Shown: positions 45,346 through 57,849 of the stretch, one piece after another
Layout: the number at the start of each line of letters is the position of its first letter
Numbering within the stretch: the first letter of the stretch is position 1
Source of the DNA: Talaromyces rugulosus
Lineage: Eukaryota; Ascomycota; Eurotiomycetes; Eurotiales; Trichocomaceae
NCBI RefSeq assembly: GCF_013368755.1
Contig: NC_049561.1
Location: 806,001-870,000 of the forward strand
Direction: 5' to 3'
DNA length: 64,000 nt
Notes under the pieces: model-generated
What the model saw: only the letters and a program-made list of their open reading frames with translations
Database searches by the model: none
Told to the model about the DNA's origin: nothing
Translations under genes and position numbers: made by a program

Positions 45346-47082
45346 ATGAAGTACCTTCATTTACTATTGCCTCTTTCTGCTGCTATTAAGCTCGGTTCAA
45401 CAGCGCCCAATAAAGGTACACCTTGTTCTAACAAGGCGAACAACCGCGCTGACTGGTGTCGATACAATATTCACACGGACTACTACACAGTCGTTCCGGA
45501 TACTGGAGTAACCCGTGAGTACTGGTGGGTTCTAGAGGACGGAATCCTCTCGCCTGATGGAGTTCCTCGCTATACCCAGACCATCAATGGCTCATACCCA
45601 GGGCCGACCCTCTTCGCCGACTGGGGAGACAACGTCATTGTCCATGTAACCAATAAATTAACCCAGTCCAATAATGGTACCTCTGTTCACTTCCACGGCA
45701 TTCGACAACAGAACAATAGCCCAAATGACGGAGTACCGTCTATCACGCAGTGTCCAGTGGCTCCTAATGATACTATCACTTACAAATGGCGTGCCACCCA
45801 GTACGGTACTACTTGGTACCACTCTCACTTTGGTTTGCAGGCCTGGGAAGGTCTTGCCGGTGGTATCATCATCAATGGGCCAGCAAGTTCAAACTATGAT
45901 GAAGATAAGGGCGTTATATTCCTCTCTGACTGGACTCATCCGACTCCAGACTCACTTTTCGATTATATTGAGACAGTCGGTCCCCCTACTGTCAATAACT
46001 CTCTGATCAACGGGACCAACGTCTGGTCAGAAGATGGGTCGACTAATCAAGTTGGGTCGCGCTTTACTACCAAGTTTGAATCTGGTACCTCCTATCGTTT
46101 GCGTCTCATCAATGGGGCCATTGACACTCACTTCAAATTTTCGATTGACAATCATGACATGACTGTTATTGCCTCTGATCTCGTCCCGATCAACCCATAT
46201 ACTACGGAGTACATAGATATTGGAATCGGTATGTTTGTACGTCCTGAATCAGCATTTTCCTAGTTTGACTCTTCTTTTTTAGGTCAACGTTATGATGTAA
46301 TCGTTAATGCTGATCAATCCGACGTTGCGGAAAATTTCTGGATGCGAGCAATTCCGCAAAGTGCATGCGCGACTGAACCATACCCTGGCAACATCAGGGG
46401 CATTATCTATTATGGCGATTCACCTGACACACCCACCACAACCAATTTCTCTATCCCTGATAGTTGCGGCGATGAGACCGAAAACCTCTCGCCTATTGTT
46501 GAAAAAAATGTGTCAGCTCATCCCAAGTGGTCTGAAAGCGAAAACGTCACCATAATCGATTCAGGCAACGGTATTTTCAAGTGGGCAGTGAATAATGTTT
46601 CAATGGCGGTCGACTGGAAGGATCCATCTTTGATGCAGGTCTACAAGAAAGAGTCCAATTGGTCTACTACAGCTGGTGTTATTGAGCTAGATGAAGCCAA
46701 TGATTGGGCTTATATCCTTGTTGATTCGACTTTGCCCATCCCTCATCCAATCCACTTACATGGACATGACTTTTTCGTGTTAGCACAGGGGACCGGTGTC
46801 TACAATTCTTCTGACATCGGCAGTCTTTCCAACCCTCCGCGTCGCGACACTGCTATGCTCCCGAGCGATGGTTACCTGCTGCTCGCCTTCCAAACTGACA
46901 ACCCTGGGGCATGGCTGATGCACTGTCATATTGGCTGGCATACTTCCGAGGGCCTGGCCATTCAATTTATTGAGCGATACAGTGAGATTCGTGGCACAAT
47001 AAAGGACTATAGTTCCATGAAATCGACGTGTGATAATTGGGACGCGTGGCAGACCTTTCCTGACATTGACTCGGGGTTTTAG
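45346..47082 (+). CDS. laccase (multicopper oxidase, ascomycete type)
   Basis: Two exons, 45346-46228 and 46283-47082, 560 residues. The signal peptide starts at MKYLHLLLPL; an upstream ATG at 45271 would add 25 residues before it. All four copper motifs are present: HFHG (H115, H117), WYHSH (H159, H161), HPIHLHGHDF, and HCHIGWHTSEGL. The residue ten after the copper cysteine is Leu, the axial position, as often in ascomycete laccases. It oxidises phenols and reduces oxygen to water outside the cell. The protein ends DSGF, close to the DSG(L/I/V) plug of ascomycete laccases. Two conserved Cys near the mature start are present (TPCSNK, DWCRY). Confidence 0.93.
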
Positions 47083-48994
47083 CGTTGCATAGTCTAACCA
47101 TCCTTACCCTGTCTATGGCTGTTTTTTTTTTCTCTTCTTGTATTTTGCTTCCCTGTTCACACATTCTTGTTGGCTTTTCAACAAGTTACATACTTGCTTC
47201 GTGGTATATAATAGTATCAGTTATAATTGTTGTTGATACTGGCCAGTTAGAGTGTATAGTGTAATTCAATCTTTAACATACTCATATCAAGAACTATCCG
47301 CATGGATAAAATTTCAAATAATATTACGAATTAAATCTTCTTTTCGAGGTAACTTACGCTTTGATAAAGCGTACTTTCCGAGTAGCAAGCCATTCGGGCA
47401 CGCCGGATCCCTAATCATTCGTTGCGTCTGAGACCAGGCTGCTTACTTGCTTACAACTCCTCAACAGGTGATAATAGCTAACATTTCCTACGTACTTTAG
47501 CCGCACGGGCCGCGCGGGCAGTTGGTTGTTGGTATTTATGACTCAGATACCCCCAGGGACCAACAGACGCAGGGGTTTCAAAAGGGCTATTCCTGGGAAT
47601 TTTGGCATCAGTTGGGATATAAGATTGAGAGCTGGAAAGTTGACAATAATCAGATACCGTATATTCTATTTTCGTTGCTCGTTCTGTTATGTTCATGCTG
47701 CATCGCTATTGGTCTGCGCTTCGAAACCTAGCCAATACGAGGAAGTGATACAGACAGAAAGCTGTCATACCCCTTTATTCGTATTTGGAATTGTTTTTGG
47801 TGTTTTATCTCAATTTAAGGCTGTCATTGTCATTCACAAACAAACCGGCCTTAGTCAGACGGTCGTCGTGTTGCTGACAACTTGCATGCATTCAGCTGGA
47901 GACACCGGAATATTTTTTGTTCTAGCAGGCACCATACGCGCCGATCGAGCTATGACATTATTTAGCAATGGGTTTAACCCGATATGTGAAAAATTCTCCG
48001 CCATTAGCACGACTCCCCTACCACTGACAGCTTAGCCGGGGTCGGTTTCCAGCCCTAATCAGCCTCTACGCCACGTGTAAATCCGGGTCATCATAGCGCA
48101 AGTTCGAAGACTAAATAAATCCGAGTCGATGAAACCCGAGGAGAAAATTAATTGAATAACGGATAAAAAGAAGGAGAAATGGAAAAGGGCGGGGGCAATA
48201 GGAAATGCAAATAACTATCATTAAGCTGTCATCTGATGCACCTCGAGTCATGTCTATTTTTGTGGACTGGAAATACTCCGACTACTAACAACAAGTCTTG
48301 GCTTATGGCCACATAGTATAGTTCCAGCTAGATGTACCGCCCTCCCAGGAACACCCTTGTCTGGCCTTAATTTTATCGTATTATAGTTATCCATGATGTT
48401 GCACTAGGATGTCTCCTAGAGATATGATTACAATTCTTCCGCGAATCATATTTTAGCCGATCGTATTCCTATTAAGTAGGTATGCCGAAGGCGTGTAGCT
48501 TAGGAAAAGAGGCCTGAAACTCGATATTTCAGGCGAGGGCTCATGTTTTCTCTCCTCTTCTTTCGTCGCGTATGAAAGGCCACAATGAGGTCAGTGGTGT
48601 ATATCTAGACTGCGCTAGAGGAGAAACACGACCATCGGCCACAAAATTCCAAGAAAATATATTCAATTTAAATGTATTGTAGTGCCAAATGGTATATATA
48701 TATAGATAGTTGGATATTTACGAATATAGTATATGAAGTCTAGGTGCTGTCAAGACTCAGGGTAAACCGGAGTTCGGAGAAAGCACTTCTTCGATAGGGA
48801 GAATAAGTAACTGTAAGGTAGCTTTACTAGGAAGAATTAAGGCAGTCTACATGCCCAGGACATCCTTCCGAGCTAATGGAATACGGGATACGATACATGG
48901 TTGGTTTGAGGAGCTTCTGTAACATATAGGCGGTCAACTTCAACGACTTGGATGTCATTGATTAGCAGCAATTATCAACAGCAGTCAGAGGCGA
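47083..48994. other. long intergenic region between convergent genes
   Basis: About 1.9 kb. Overlapping frames at 47522-47731 and 47526-48035 encode hydrophobic stretches (for example YILFSLLVLLCSCCIAIG) that could be a decayed membrane protein, but I cannot name a family. AT repeats lie near 48690-48710. Confidence 0.35.
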
Positions 48995-51900
48995 TTAATA
49001 CGCCTTTCGCTTTCCCCACAAGCTGATCGGGCTCATGGAGATGGGACGTGCATAACCACTATGGATGACCGGTCCCGCCACCAGCTGTATATCTTCCACT
49101 TTACCTCCATTTTGTTCCAATGCCCAGAAGGTCATGGCCAAGTAATTGCTGCCGTGGTAGTCCCAGATTCCTTCGGGGACAGGGAAAAGGCTCTGTGGTC
49201 CGATATTGTGCACCCATTTTCCGAACTGGTACCCGTTCACATAGATCTGGCACCGAAGACTGGATGTAGTATTTGTCGTATTGGCAAACGAGATCTGAAT
49301 GGGAATATCATAGTCATTTGGCATGTCCAGGTCGAATCTAGTTGCGTAGAATGCAACACCCGCGCCTTTTAGTCCCTCCATCGGACCAAGTTCGCTGCTC
49401 TTCCATGATGAAATCGGAGCCCCGGGGAGATGGTACCCTTGACGTTCTGCGTATAAGCCACCTGTTGAATAGAATGTTAGAGACGGACTACGCTATAGTA
49501 TGTCACCCCAATTTCCGAATGATTACCTACCCTCATTAAGTGGGCCGCGAGTATGATCCTGGTAGTCCTCCCCGCCCAGATTACCCGTGAGCTTCCACAC
49601 AGTGTCGGACTTATTGTGGCCTGAAAGAGAGTATTCAAGAATCCCCCGAGGTGTCTTCATACTGCTTGAGCCCGCTGCTCCGTTCTCTTCGAATCCCATC
49701 TGATCAACTAGGACCGTAATGACGTAGTTCTGACCGACGGTAAGCGATGGCAAAGTGAAGTTCTGTTTCCAATTGGAAGCTGTAATAGCGCCGGAGAATG
49801 AGCCAACGAAAGTCTCGTTGACCCACACTGAATGACCGAAGGCAGAGCCGCCCTGGGTCTCGAGGAAGAGGGACTCGTTGCCCTTGGCGCGGAAGTGGGC
49901 ACGGTAAAGCAGGCAGCCCGTATTATATCCATAGTCAGAGGCATAGAGAGAAACCGGTGTAGTGAGGTTCCGTGCCGTGTTATTGCTTGTAGTGAGGGTT
50001 GCCGTAGTCCACATAGTGTCATCATAGTCAGTCTTGATCTCCGGCAAGGAATCGATGACCTTCCATCCGATCTTGGAAAGATCAGGGAGAGAATACTTTG
50101 GCCTAGCAAAGTTTACCACTGCTGTTAAAGTCCCATTCGAATCCTGCTTGAAGGGTGTTTTGTTGCCGTTCACGAAGAGGGATTGAACTCCGGCTGATGC
50201 GCCAATCACCTCAATATCTGTGGTGGTATTGAAGTCACCGGAGAGATGTATGCCATTGTTAGCCACCGATACACTTCGCAGAAGGTAGCCTCCATTTACA
50301 ATAATGGCAGAGTGAGAGGAGGGGTTGGAAAAGTTCATGAAAACCGGATCACTTGGCAAATCGATGGACCAATAGTTGTATGCTGCATATCGATCTGTTT
50401 CGGTATTAGCATAGGATTCGGCACTTCAACTTTACAACAACCGACCTATCAAGTAAATATCCAGGCCGCATGATAGAGTCACAACATTCCGCGTTGAGGA
50501 GGCCTTATATTTAATGATGGTTGCGTTGGACTTGTTCCCAAACTGGACCTCCTCACTGCTTCCTTCAGCAAGCCTGGGCTGTCCTCCCTGGGAGACTGCA
50601 ATCTCATGCGTCTCCCCTGGGCCTCCATATACGATTAAAACCCTTTTCTGTCCATACTTCCTCCAGGTAAAAATCTCGGCCGAGGAATAAAGTAGGGTGA
50701 TATCGTCCACAGCGTAATCCGTGACATGGATCTTGGAATCACGGCCCTGCAATGTCAGCGAGCCACCGAGCTGTGGAATGCTGATGTTTCCTTGGCTAGT
50801 CGGAATCTCAATATTGTAACTAGTTGTGTCAATGGAGTTGTATGCGGCATGGCGAACGACGAAAAAGTTGGTTTCATTTCCGAGAAGAGCTGTTGTTGCC
50901 AGAGCCGTGTTGCCCGTATATGATCCGTTGGCATGGGAGTTATCCTGCGGAACAGCTGTGAGATATGCTGGCGACGATTGGAAAAACATTGCCTCGAGCT
51001 TCAGTTCGCTGTACTTTTCCCGCTCCACCGTACGAAGCTCCGTGATTGCTGCCCCGTAATCATAGCTGGTATATCCTTCGGGATAGCCCATGTTGCCCCA
51101 GTTCGTACCTCCGGCTGTCATGTATGTGTTGAAAATGGTCACCCCGGAACTATAGAGATTTTTGCCAAAGATCCGTTCGTACTCTGGGCCCATTCTCGCA
51201 GCGGACTTGTTGTAGCCATAGCCTCCCCACGGATCCCAACTGCCGCCCTGAAATTCAACGACAGCATATGGTGTATTTGGTGCCATTTCCTCATGCAGAG
51301 CGTGGTAGTTTGTAGGTAACAAGTCATCGGCCCACTCGTAAATATTGTCATCAAACCCTAGAGAATACTGAGATCATGTTCTATTTCAATTTGGAGGTAG
51401 AACTCACCAATTTGGTAGCTATCATGACCGTAAATGGGCCATTTTGGTGGTCCTTGATCATAGAAATATCCGTGGGGGCCATTGTCATTACTGATAAAAG
51501 GGACCACAATACCAGCATTGCGATATTGATATTCGACGTCCAGGAAGTATTCTGGATCTGGAAAAGGTGGATCTCCTGACGAGTACTCGTTCTCAACCTG
51601 CAACAAAATGACAGGACCACCTTTGGTGATCTGGGCTTTCGCAATGATTTCACCAATGTGCGACACGTAGTTCTGGGTAGCTTCCAGATATCCTGGCTCC
51701 CGTGTCCTCAGCGCAGCGGGGTTGCGAGCCAACCATCCAGGAAAGCCACCACCACTGACCTCGGCATTGATATACGGGCCCGGGCGAGCAAGAAGGTAGA
51801 TTCCTGCAGTCTGTGCCGCTTCAAAGAAAGGCTCCAGAGCGAATACACCTTCCGCTGAAAAGGTTCCCTGTTTACCTTCGTGTAGAGCCCAGTTTGTATA

Positions 51901-52210
51901 GAAGGATACACCATTGAAGCCCAGCGCCTTAATCTTTTGGAAGACATCGAGCCAGAGTCCCGGTGCTGGCAAGCGGAAAGGATGGAATTCACCAGAGAAG
52001 AACATTACACGTTGACCGTGCACGAAAATCGATTGCTGTCATTGTCAGTTCTTAGCACTCGAACAGATATATCGAGCCTCGGCTTACCGAGTCCCATGTA
52101 ACGATGTTCTGCAGACTGGGATCATTAGGATTGCTGGGTGCAGAGGAGGCAGCAACCTGTGCGATCGTCGTGACGAGCACGATTGCCGCAGATATGAAAG
52201 ATCTAAACAT
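48995..52210 (-). CDS. GH35 beta-galactosidase, secreted
   Basis: Five exons, 52210-52088, 52035-51408, 51357-50446, 50394-49531 and 49461-48995, giving 997 residues, the usual size for fungal GH35. Signal peptide about 1-21 ([21 protein letters not shown]). Motifs: [30 protein letters not shown] with acid/base E191, and [14 protein letters not shown] with nucleophile E285. Later beta-rich domains include [22 protein letters not shown]. It cleaves terminal beta-galactose from plant polysaccharides such as pectin side chains, galactan or xyloglucan. The reading frame is clean across every splice. With the GH7 and laccase genes it fits a plant-biomass lifestyle. Confidence 0.94.
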
Positions 52211-52787
52211 GATACCTAAGTTCGGGCCTTGTCGAGGAAAACCACGTTGACTTCTATTACGTTCTCACGACCAGAACCTGCTGCGATATAGAAACCAGGC
52301 CCGGTGCCTTTTCCACGGTCCTGACAACTAGAAAGAAGCACATTCCGTTCGGGAACATAAGGTAACATCGCCACTGAAGGATCTCATGCCTCGGGCAAGA
52401 TCATCCCGAGACAATTGTGGGAGAAAGAGGGGGAAGGTGGCGCAGGCGGTGCAAAGAACGGTGCTCTTCATTTCGAACGTTCTTTTCCACCTTATTTTCG
52501 GAGAATGTTCCCCCGCATTTTTGTCCAACCCTGAAATTGTTCAGTTCGTGCGGAGAACTCGGTTGAACGGATCCCGAGCTTAGCACGAAAATGTTACCTA
52601 TCGTCATGTAAAATGGCCCTTACTAGAAGAGGCATTTAATTTTGTTAGAAAATGTTAGCGTTATACCTGGTACACAAGAGGAAAGATATTTTTTCGGTCA
52701 GGAACTAATCAGACATATGGTTGGCCTTTCACTCTCCCCGCCTTTCTTACATAGCGGCCTCGCAATTATATGGTACATGTACTCCGT
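52211..52787. other. intergenic region upstream of GH35
   Basis: 5' flank of the beta-galactosidase gene. No gene recognised; ORFs near 52328-52607 overlap on both strands and look like chance. Confidence 0.35.
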
Positions 52788-53146
52788 AGTTGCGACTTAG
52801 TTACTACTGATAGGCCCATCTTGTCTTATACTCGCATGATTTCTAACTAGAATGGGAATAAATACGATCGTATTATTACCAAACTAGGAATAGACCAGTT
52901 CATTAAATAGCTGCCCTGTTATAGATGTTACAACCCACATGCAGTATAAAGCTAGCAAGAAGCTAGATCTAAATAAATAAATAAACTTAAATTAAAAAAA
53001 TTATTACTAAGGTAAATTATTTCCTTTAATATTTCTACTTCTAGAGCTTAGGAGCTGGCTAATCAGAAGTGGTTTGTGTAGTTTTAACTTCGTTCTATTT
53101 ACCTCTGGCGTTTATGCGCCACTAACCTTGTGACCCAGAGAAATAA
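52788..53146. repeat. dispersed repeat, copy A
   Basis: About 360 bases that align over their whole length with 59835-60601. Shared blocks include CTTAGTTACTAC, TTCTAACTAGAA, AATAGCTGCCCTGTTA, AGCAAGAAGCTAG and TTTATGCGCCACTAACCTTG. Copy A is richer in A/T; most mismatches are transitions with T or A in this copy. It lacks the two insertions seen in copy B. No coding potential. Probably a non-autonomous or decayed transposon. Confidence 0.8.
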
Positions 53147-53610
53147 CATTTAGAGCCCTAACATCAAATCATGCTAAAACATTTATATAAAATCACAGAT
53201 ATCTATCAATTGATATTGCTAATAGTTAACAATTAATTTATTTATAATTTTTCCGACAACAGGAGGAGAAGATCGCACCCCTCTCTCTATAAGCTAGAAT
53301 GACGCTCTCTTAATATTTTATTTATAGTTTTATGTTTCAACCTTTTAGTCTCTTTTCCATCTGAGGTTCTTACGCCTAGAAGAGAAGGGCATATCTTCGA
53401 CAATACTCCTTAAATTTAAGATACCATATGAATAACAGGTTCTAGTACGATGTATAGAAGACATGAGATGTTCCGCTGTATTTTTATAGCGAGTCAGACT
53501 AGAATACTTCACTCAATTTAATAATGACATGGTTATGCGACAACCAAAAAGCAACACAGCGCCAGACACTAGTCTACAAGTCTCACACAAGGCTATTGTC
53601 CGCTCTGATG
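53147..53610. other. AT-rich intergenic tail
   Basis: AT-rich sequence between repeat copy A and the 3' end of the FAD oxidase gene. No gene seen. Confidence 0.4.
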
Positions 53611-55352
53611 TTATAGTAATTTGAAAAAACCCCTCCAAAGGCCTTTGGAGGTGAAAATTCCGCGAGGGTCCACTGCCCTTTGCACATCTTTCAACTTCTG
53701 CACATTTTCGTCGCCGTAACCAGCAAAGACTTCATCGCCCTGCGCAGCAGATGCGTAGTTGATGTACATATACCGGTTCGCAACTCCCAAATCTTCTGCT
53801 GCCTCCTTGGGCCTGCGAACGACGTTTGCAGTCATCCTATCGACAGCAGCATCGTCACTAGCACTAGACCACGCTGTAGAAATTAAGATAACTAAGGGGA
53901 ACGTCAGGAGACATGCCAGGGAACCCTTTTCAGGATTTGGGATAGAGAGTCACTTACTGAAAAGAGGTTCGTCGCGGTCGATACCCAAAGAATTACCACC
54001 TCTTTGCTTCATTAATGCGATGGCATTTCTTTGCAGAGGGTAGGAAATAAAGTTGGGAACTAGACCGGACACAGTCTTAATAGCTTCGACTTCCTCCTGG
54101 AAAATCTGAAGGCCTTGCGAGAGCAAGGAGCGCGATGGAGATACGCTCAGTGTGGCGAACAAATGCCTATCACGTAATTATCAACCATGGGGTTCAAAAA
54201 AAAAAGTAATGTATATTGTACGCCAGGACTTACCGTGTAGTACCGAGGGGTCCAGGGTCGTTAACCACATTGCTTAGAGTGGTGATGGTTGTGGTCCTGC
54301 TTAGTGTAGGTATCTGGTCGATTGCACGAAAGACCGGGGGGTTCTGAACAGGCTTCCCATACCGCTGGGTGCCCATCAATACTAACTCGTCACTATCGGC
54401 CATATAGGTATAATATAGGTCATAGCCAAGTTCAACGTCACTGGTGAGGTTCCTATCCGTGTATAGGCTGTAAACCTTGTCAAGAACCTGCTCGGACTGA
54501 TTGGCGGCGTAGGATGTCATGCTAGTGAAGACAGGGCCTTGGGGAAATGCGCGAACGGTGAAGGCTGTGACAATACCGAAATTGTTACTGCCTCCCCGTA
54601 GAGCGAAATAAAGGTCCGGATTGCGCGACTCGGATGCTGTGGTGATTGTACCGTTGGCAAGCACAACCTGGTCCTGAGTCAAAGATTGATCAACGAGGGA
54701 GAGTGATGCATACTTCATATTCGTAGACATTATCCAATGCCAAACCATATTTATTCGAAAATGGGGACGTTCCTCCGCCAAGGGTATAGCCACCCAGGCC
54801 TACAGTGCCTACCCTGCCTCCAACAAACGACAAATTTCGCGATTCTAGGGCCTGGTAAACTTGGAAAGTGTTTGCACCGCCACCAACACGTGCCTTAGTG
54901 CCATTATCTAAGATGTCGACACTTCGCATGCGGTCTAGATCTACAGTAACCCCACGCGCTGAATTGGAATCTCCAGGGTTCCTGGAGTGGCCGCCCCCCT
55001 TGACCGAAAAGTAGCACCAGTGATCCACAAGGGTATTCAGTATTTTGGAGATGTCATTAGCACTAGAAGGCTCAACGCGGCAGGCTGGATGAACTTCCTG
55101 TTGCTTCGCATCCCAGATTGTAAAATTGTCACTGCCAGGATAATGAAGCGCAGAGCCGAACTCTCTGGAGAGATGGGCACACTGATGATTCAGCTTGGAA
55201 ATTAAAGGAAATTCGAAGAATCATACTGCCCGTTCACAGCCCTTGGACACTGTTTGCTTCAATAATCAATGATTGCCTGCATCGGAGACACCATATGCAG
55301 CTGCATTGGTCATAACAAGAAGGTAGGTCAATGAATCAATAATTCGAACCAT
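53611..55352 (-). CDS. BBE-type FAD-linked oxidoreductase, secreted
   Basis: Six exons, 55352-55292, 55249-55227, 55193-54714, 54673-54234, 54166-53958 and 53873-53611, 491 residues. A hydrophobic leader (MVRIIDSLTYLLVMTNAAA) suggests secretion. The FAD-binding PCMH domain has KGGGHSRNPGD with H97, the expected 8-alpha-histidyl FAD ligand, then GGRVGTVGLGGYTLGGG where many bicovalent members have a Cys and this one has Val. The BBE C-terminal motif RYMYINYAS...YGDENVQKLKDVQRAVDPRGIF is present. The family includes oligosaccharide oxidases and secondary-metabolite oxidases. The 5' model contains a 42-nt intron and a 23-nt exon and is the least certain part. Confidence 0.85.
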
Positions 55353-56522
55353 GATTTGAACCACTAATGTATGGCGAATTAAGTAAAAGAAATTGTGAGC
55401 TTTTTCATCAACGCAGTTCAACGCAATGGATTCTAGGGGTTCTGGGATATTTATGTACCTTTCCCCCATGTTAGGAGGGTGAATGTCATCAAGCGCAAAG
55501 CAGTTAGTATACGCGCCGATCTCGATCATGCTACTCGCAAGTTGGCATGACTTTCGATGGCTGGTATAATTAGCTTGAGACTGGAAAGCGGAGAAAGGAC
55601 GACGATCTGCAGTCTGTAGATAGCTATCTGACGTGACCCCTGATGTACATGTAGGTAAGAGCATGCAGGTGTGTGACAGTGTGGGTCAGTCTTATTGGTG
55701 CTAACACTTTTCGCGATTCCTATAACATCAATTTACCAAGAAAAAGTGGAATATTATTGTGAGACCTTAGCGAATTGAGTGACATAGATGGGAGAACAAA
55801 TGCAAAGATAGGGTGCTGATCTATATAAAAATACAAAAACGTCGGATTTCTTATTGCTATTCTTAATTTATCATTTATATATAATTACTAATGTATTTTA
55901 TAATCACTCCGGGTCATACAATTTAAGTCAATTAACTCTGGACTGATTTCTCCGGAATGGCTTATCGAGTTGCTTAGGCACTAATTATTGATCGTCTCCC
56001 AGTCCCAGTGCCAGGCTGCAAGTAGATCCACCAGTAGTGCAGTGCATTTATTCATTCGTCGTTGTGGCCCACTATTAGCGCGTAAGCATCGGATGTTCTG
56101 CCCCACACGTTAAGTTGCACTTGGTGATATTTTGTCTACTGTCTTGGTCACTCTATTAGTGGGTGTAGTGGACCGCTGACAGCCTACTAGTGATCTAAGT
56201 TGGTTAGCATTGAACTCAATACTCTCATTTGACAGGGAGACGAGAAGAAAAAAAATCGGCACAGATTAAAATGGCAGGATACTTGACATTAAGAGGATCT
56301 CAATCTCGAATCGGCTTCCTGGACTACGGCACCGATACCTAAGCATATCCTTGGAGATTGATTCCCGTGTTGACGAATGGCTCTAGAACACATTTGGTAG
56401 CATGATCCATTTTCATCATGTATTGGTCGACGGCACATTCCTACAACAGTGTATGACGGGATATTTTGGCAATACTGGACACAAATTTAAAACTTCTAAT
56501 TTTGCAATTGCGGCAAGTTTCT
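55353..56522. other. intergenic region
   Basis: 5' flank of the FAD oxidase and 3' flank of the aldo/keto reductase, about 1.2 kb, AT-rich near 55790-55930. A minus-strand frame overlapping 55266-55664 extends upstream of the oxidase start but has no domain. Confidence 0.4.
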
Positions 56523-57849
56523 CTAATGACCGACCATCGACTGGAATATGGGAGAGAACCTCTCTCCGACTGGCTTGGCAGCGTCCACGATCTTTCGCAT
56601 CTCCTTCAGCTCATCTTCCGTCAATTCGATGTCACGAGATGCCCAATTCTCTTCCAAACGTAGGGCCTTGGTCGTTCCTGGGATAGTAATCAATCCTTGC
56701 GCAGCAACCCAGGCCAGGCCAATCTGCGCAGTCGTGCAACCTTTTCGGGCTGCTAACTTCTTGATCTCGTCTACGATAGTCTTGTTCTTGTAGAAGTTTT
56801 CGCCCTGGAACTTGGGGACTGAGGTTCGTACAAGTCAGCATATATACATCTAATAGGGGTTTCACAAAAGTGCAAATATTATAACCTACCAGTGCGGCGA
56901 AAGTCGTTAGGGGCGAAGTCATCGGGGGACTCAAACGGAAAGTCATCCACAAGCCAACCGTGTCCCAGAGGGCTGAATGCCACAAAGGCCACACCCAGTT
57001 CCTTTGCTGTCTCAATCAGGCCAGTGGTCTCGTGCAATGTCTCAAAAGCAGAATATTCGGCTTGAACGGCATCGATCTTGGCGACTTAGGGTCTGTTAGC
57101 ACGCACTCTCACGTTTGTAATTTCAGACAAGACGAACTCGCGTTTGCTTTGCGCAAAGTTGCAGCAGAGCATTCGGATAGACCAATGTACTTTGTTTTTC
57201 CGGCACGGCGGATTTCATCCAGAGCACCAATGGACTGCTCGAGGGGGGTGTCTTCCAGGTGCAGCGTTAGATACCGATTCCAAAAAAAAAGACAAGACAA
57301 GGAAAGAACCGTGGCTCTCTGATGAGGGGGTTCAACGAACTGGGGTCAATTCTATGAAGATAGTACAGGTCGGGAGTGAAACCAAGCCTGTCTATCGTTC
57401 CCTCGATATATTCCTTGATGTGATCGGGCGAGTTGGTTACTGCTCGTTTAGGCCCAAAGACGTCAAATCCACACTTGGAGGCAACTGCCACGGTGACATG
57501 GCGTGAGCTAATGATGTAGAGAAAGTTGGAAGGTGTTGAGCTCACCGAAAAGCTTGTCGCGAACAGTATACTTTTTTATGAACTCACCAAGCAACTTCTC
57601 GTTTTCGCCATTTTTGTAGGCAACCTAAGGCGCAAAGGCAATTAATTAAAGATCAAACATGCTCGGCTTACTTGGACAGGACGAACTTACCGCGGTATCC
57701 CAGAATGTGCAGCCGAGTTCGATGGCTTTCAAAAGAACAGGTTCAGACTGTTCAAGATTTAGATCTGTCCCCATGGCAGAATTGAGGCCCATGGCACCAA
57801 ATCCGGGAACAGGAACCTGCTGGTCACCTAACGGGAGTGTTTTCACCAT
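56523..57849 (-). CDS. aldo/keto reductase
   Basis: Six exons, 57849-57691, 57624-57546, 57484-57341, 57251-57138, 57084-56890 and 56818-56523, 328 residues, a normal length for the barrel. The catalytic tetrad is complete: D51 (WDTA), Y56 (VAYKNG), K83 (ASKCGF) and H123 (YLHRIDP). Other motifs are GFGAMGL at the start, [25 protein letters not shown] and IPGTTK. It reduces aldehydes or ketones with NADPH. It resembles the AKR8/AKR13-like fungal group (aryl-alcohol or pyridoxal reductase-like). It is co-oriented with the BBE oxidase and the bZIP regulator gene. Confidence 0.92.

Noticed and set aside
47522..48035. Overlapping hydrophobic ORFs that recall an RTA1 or other membrane protein
   Set aside because: No conserved motif of a named family could be found in either frame.
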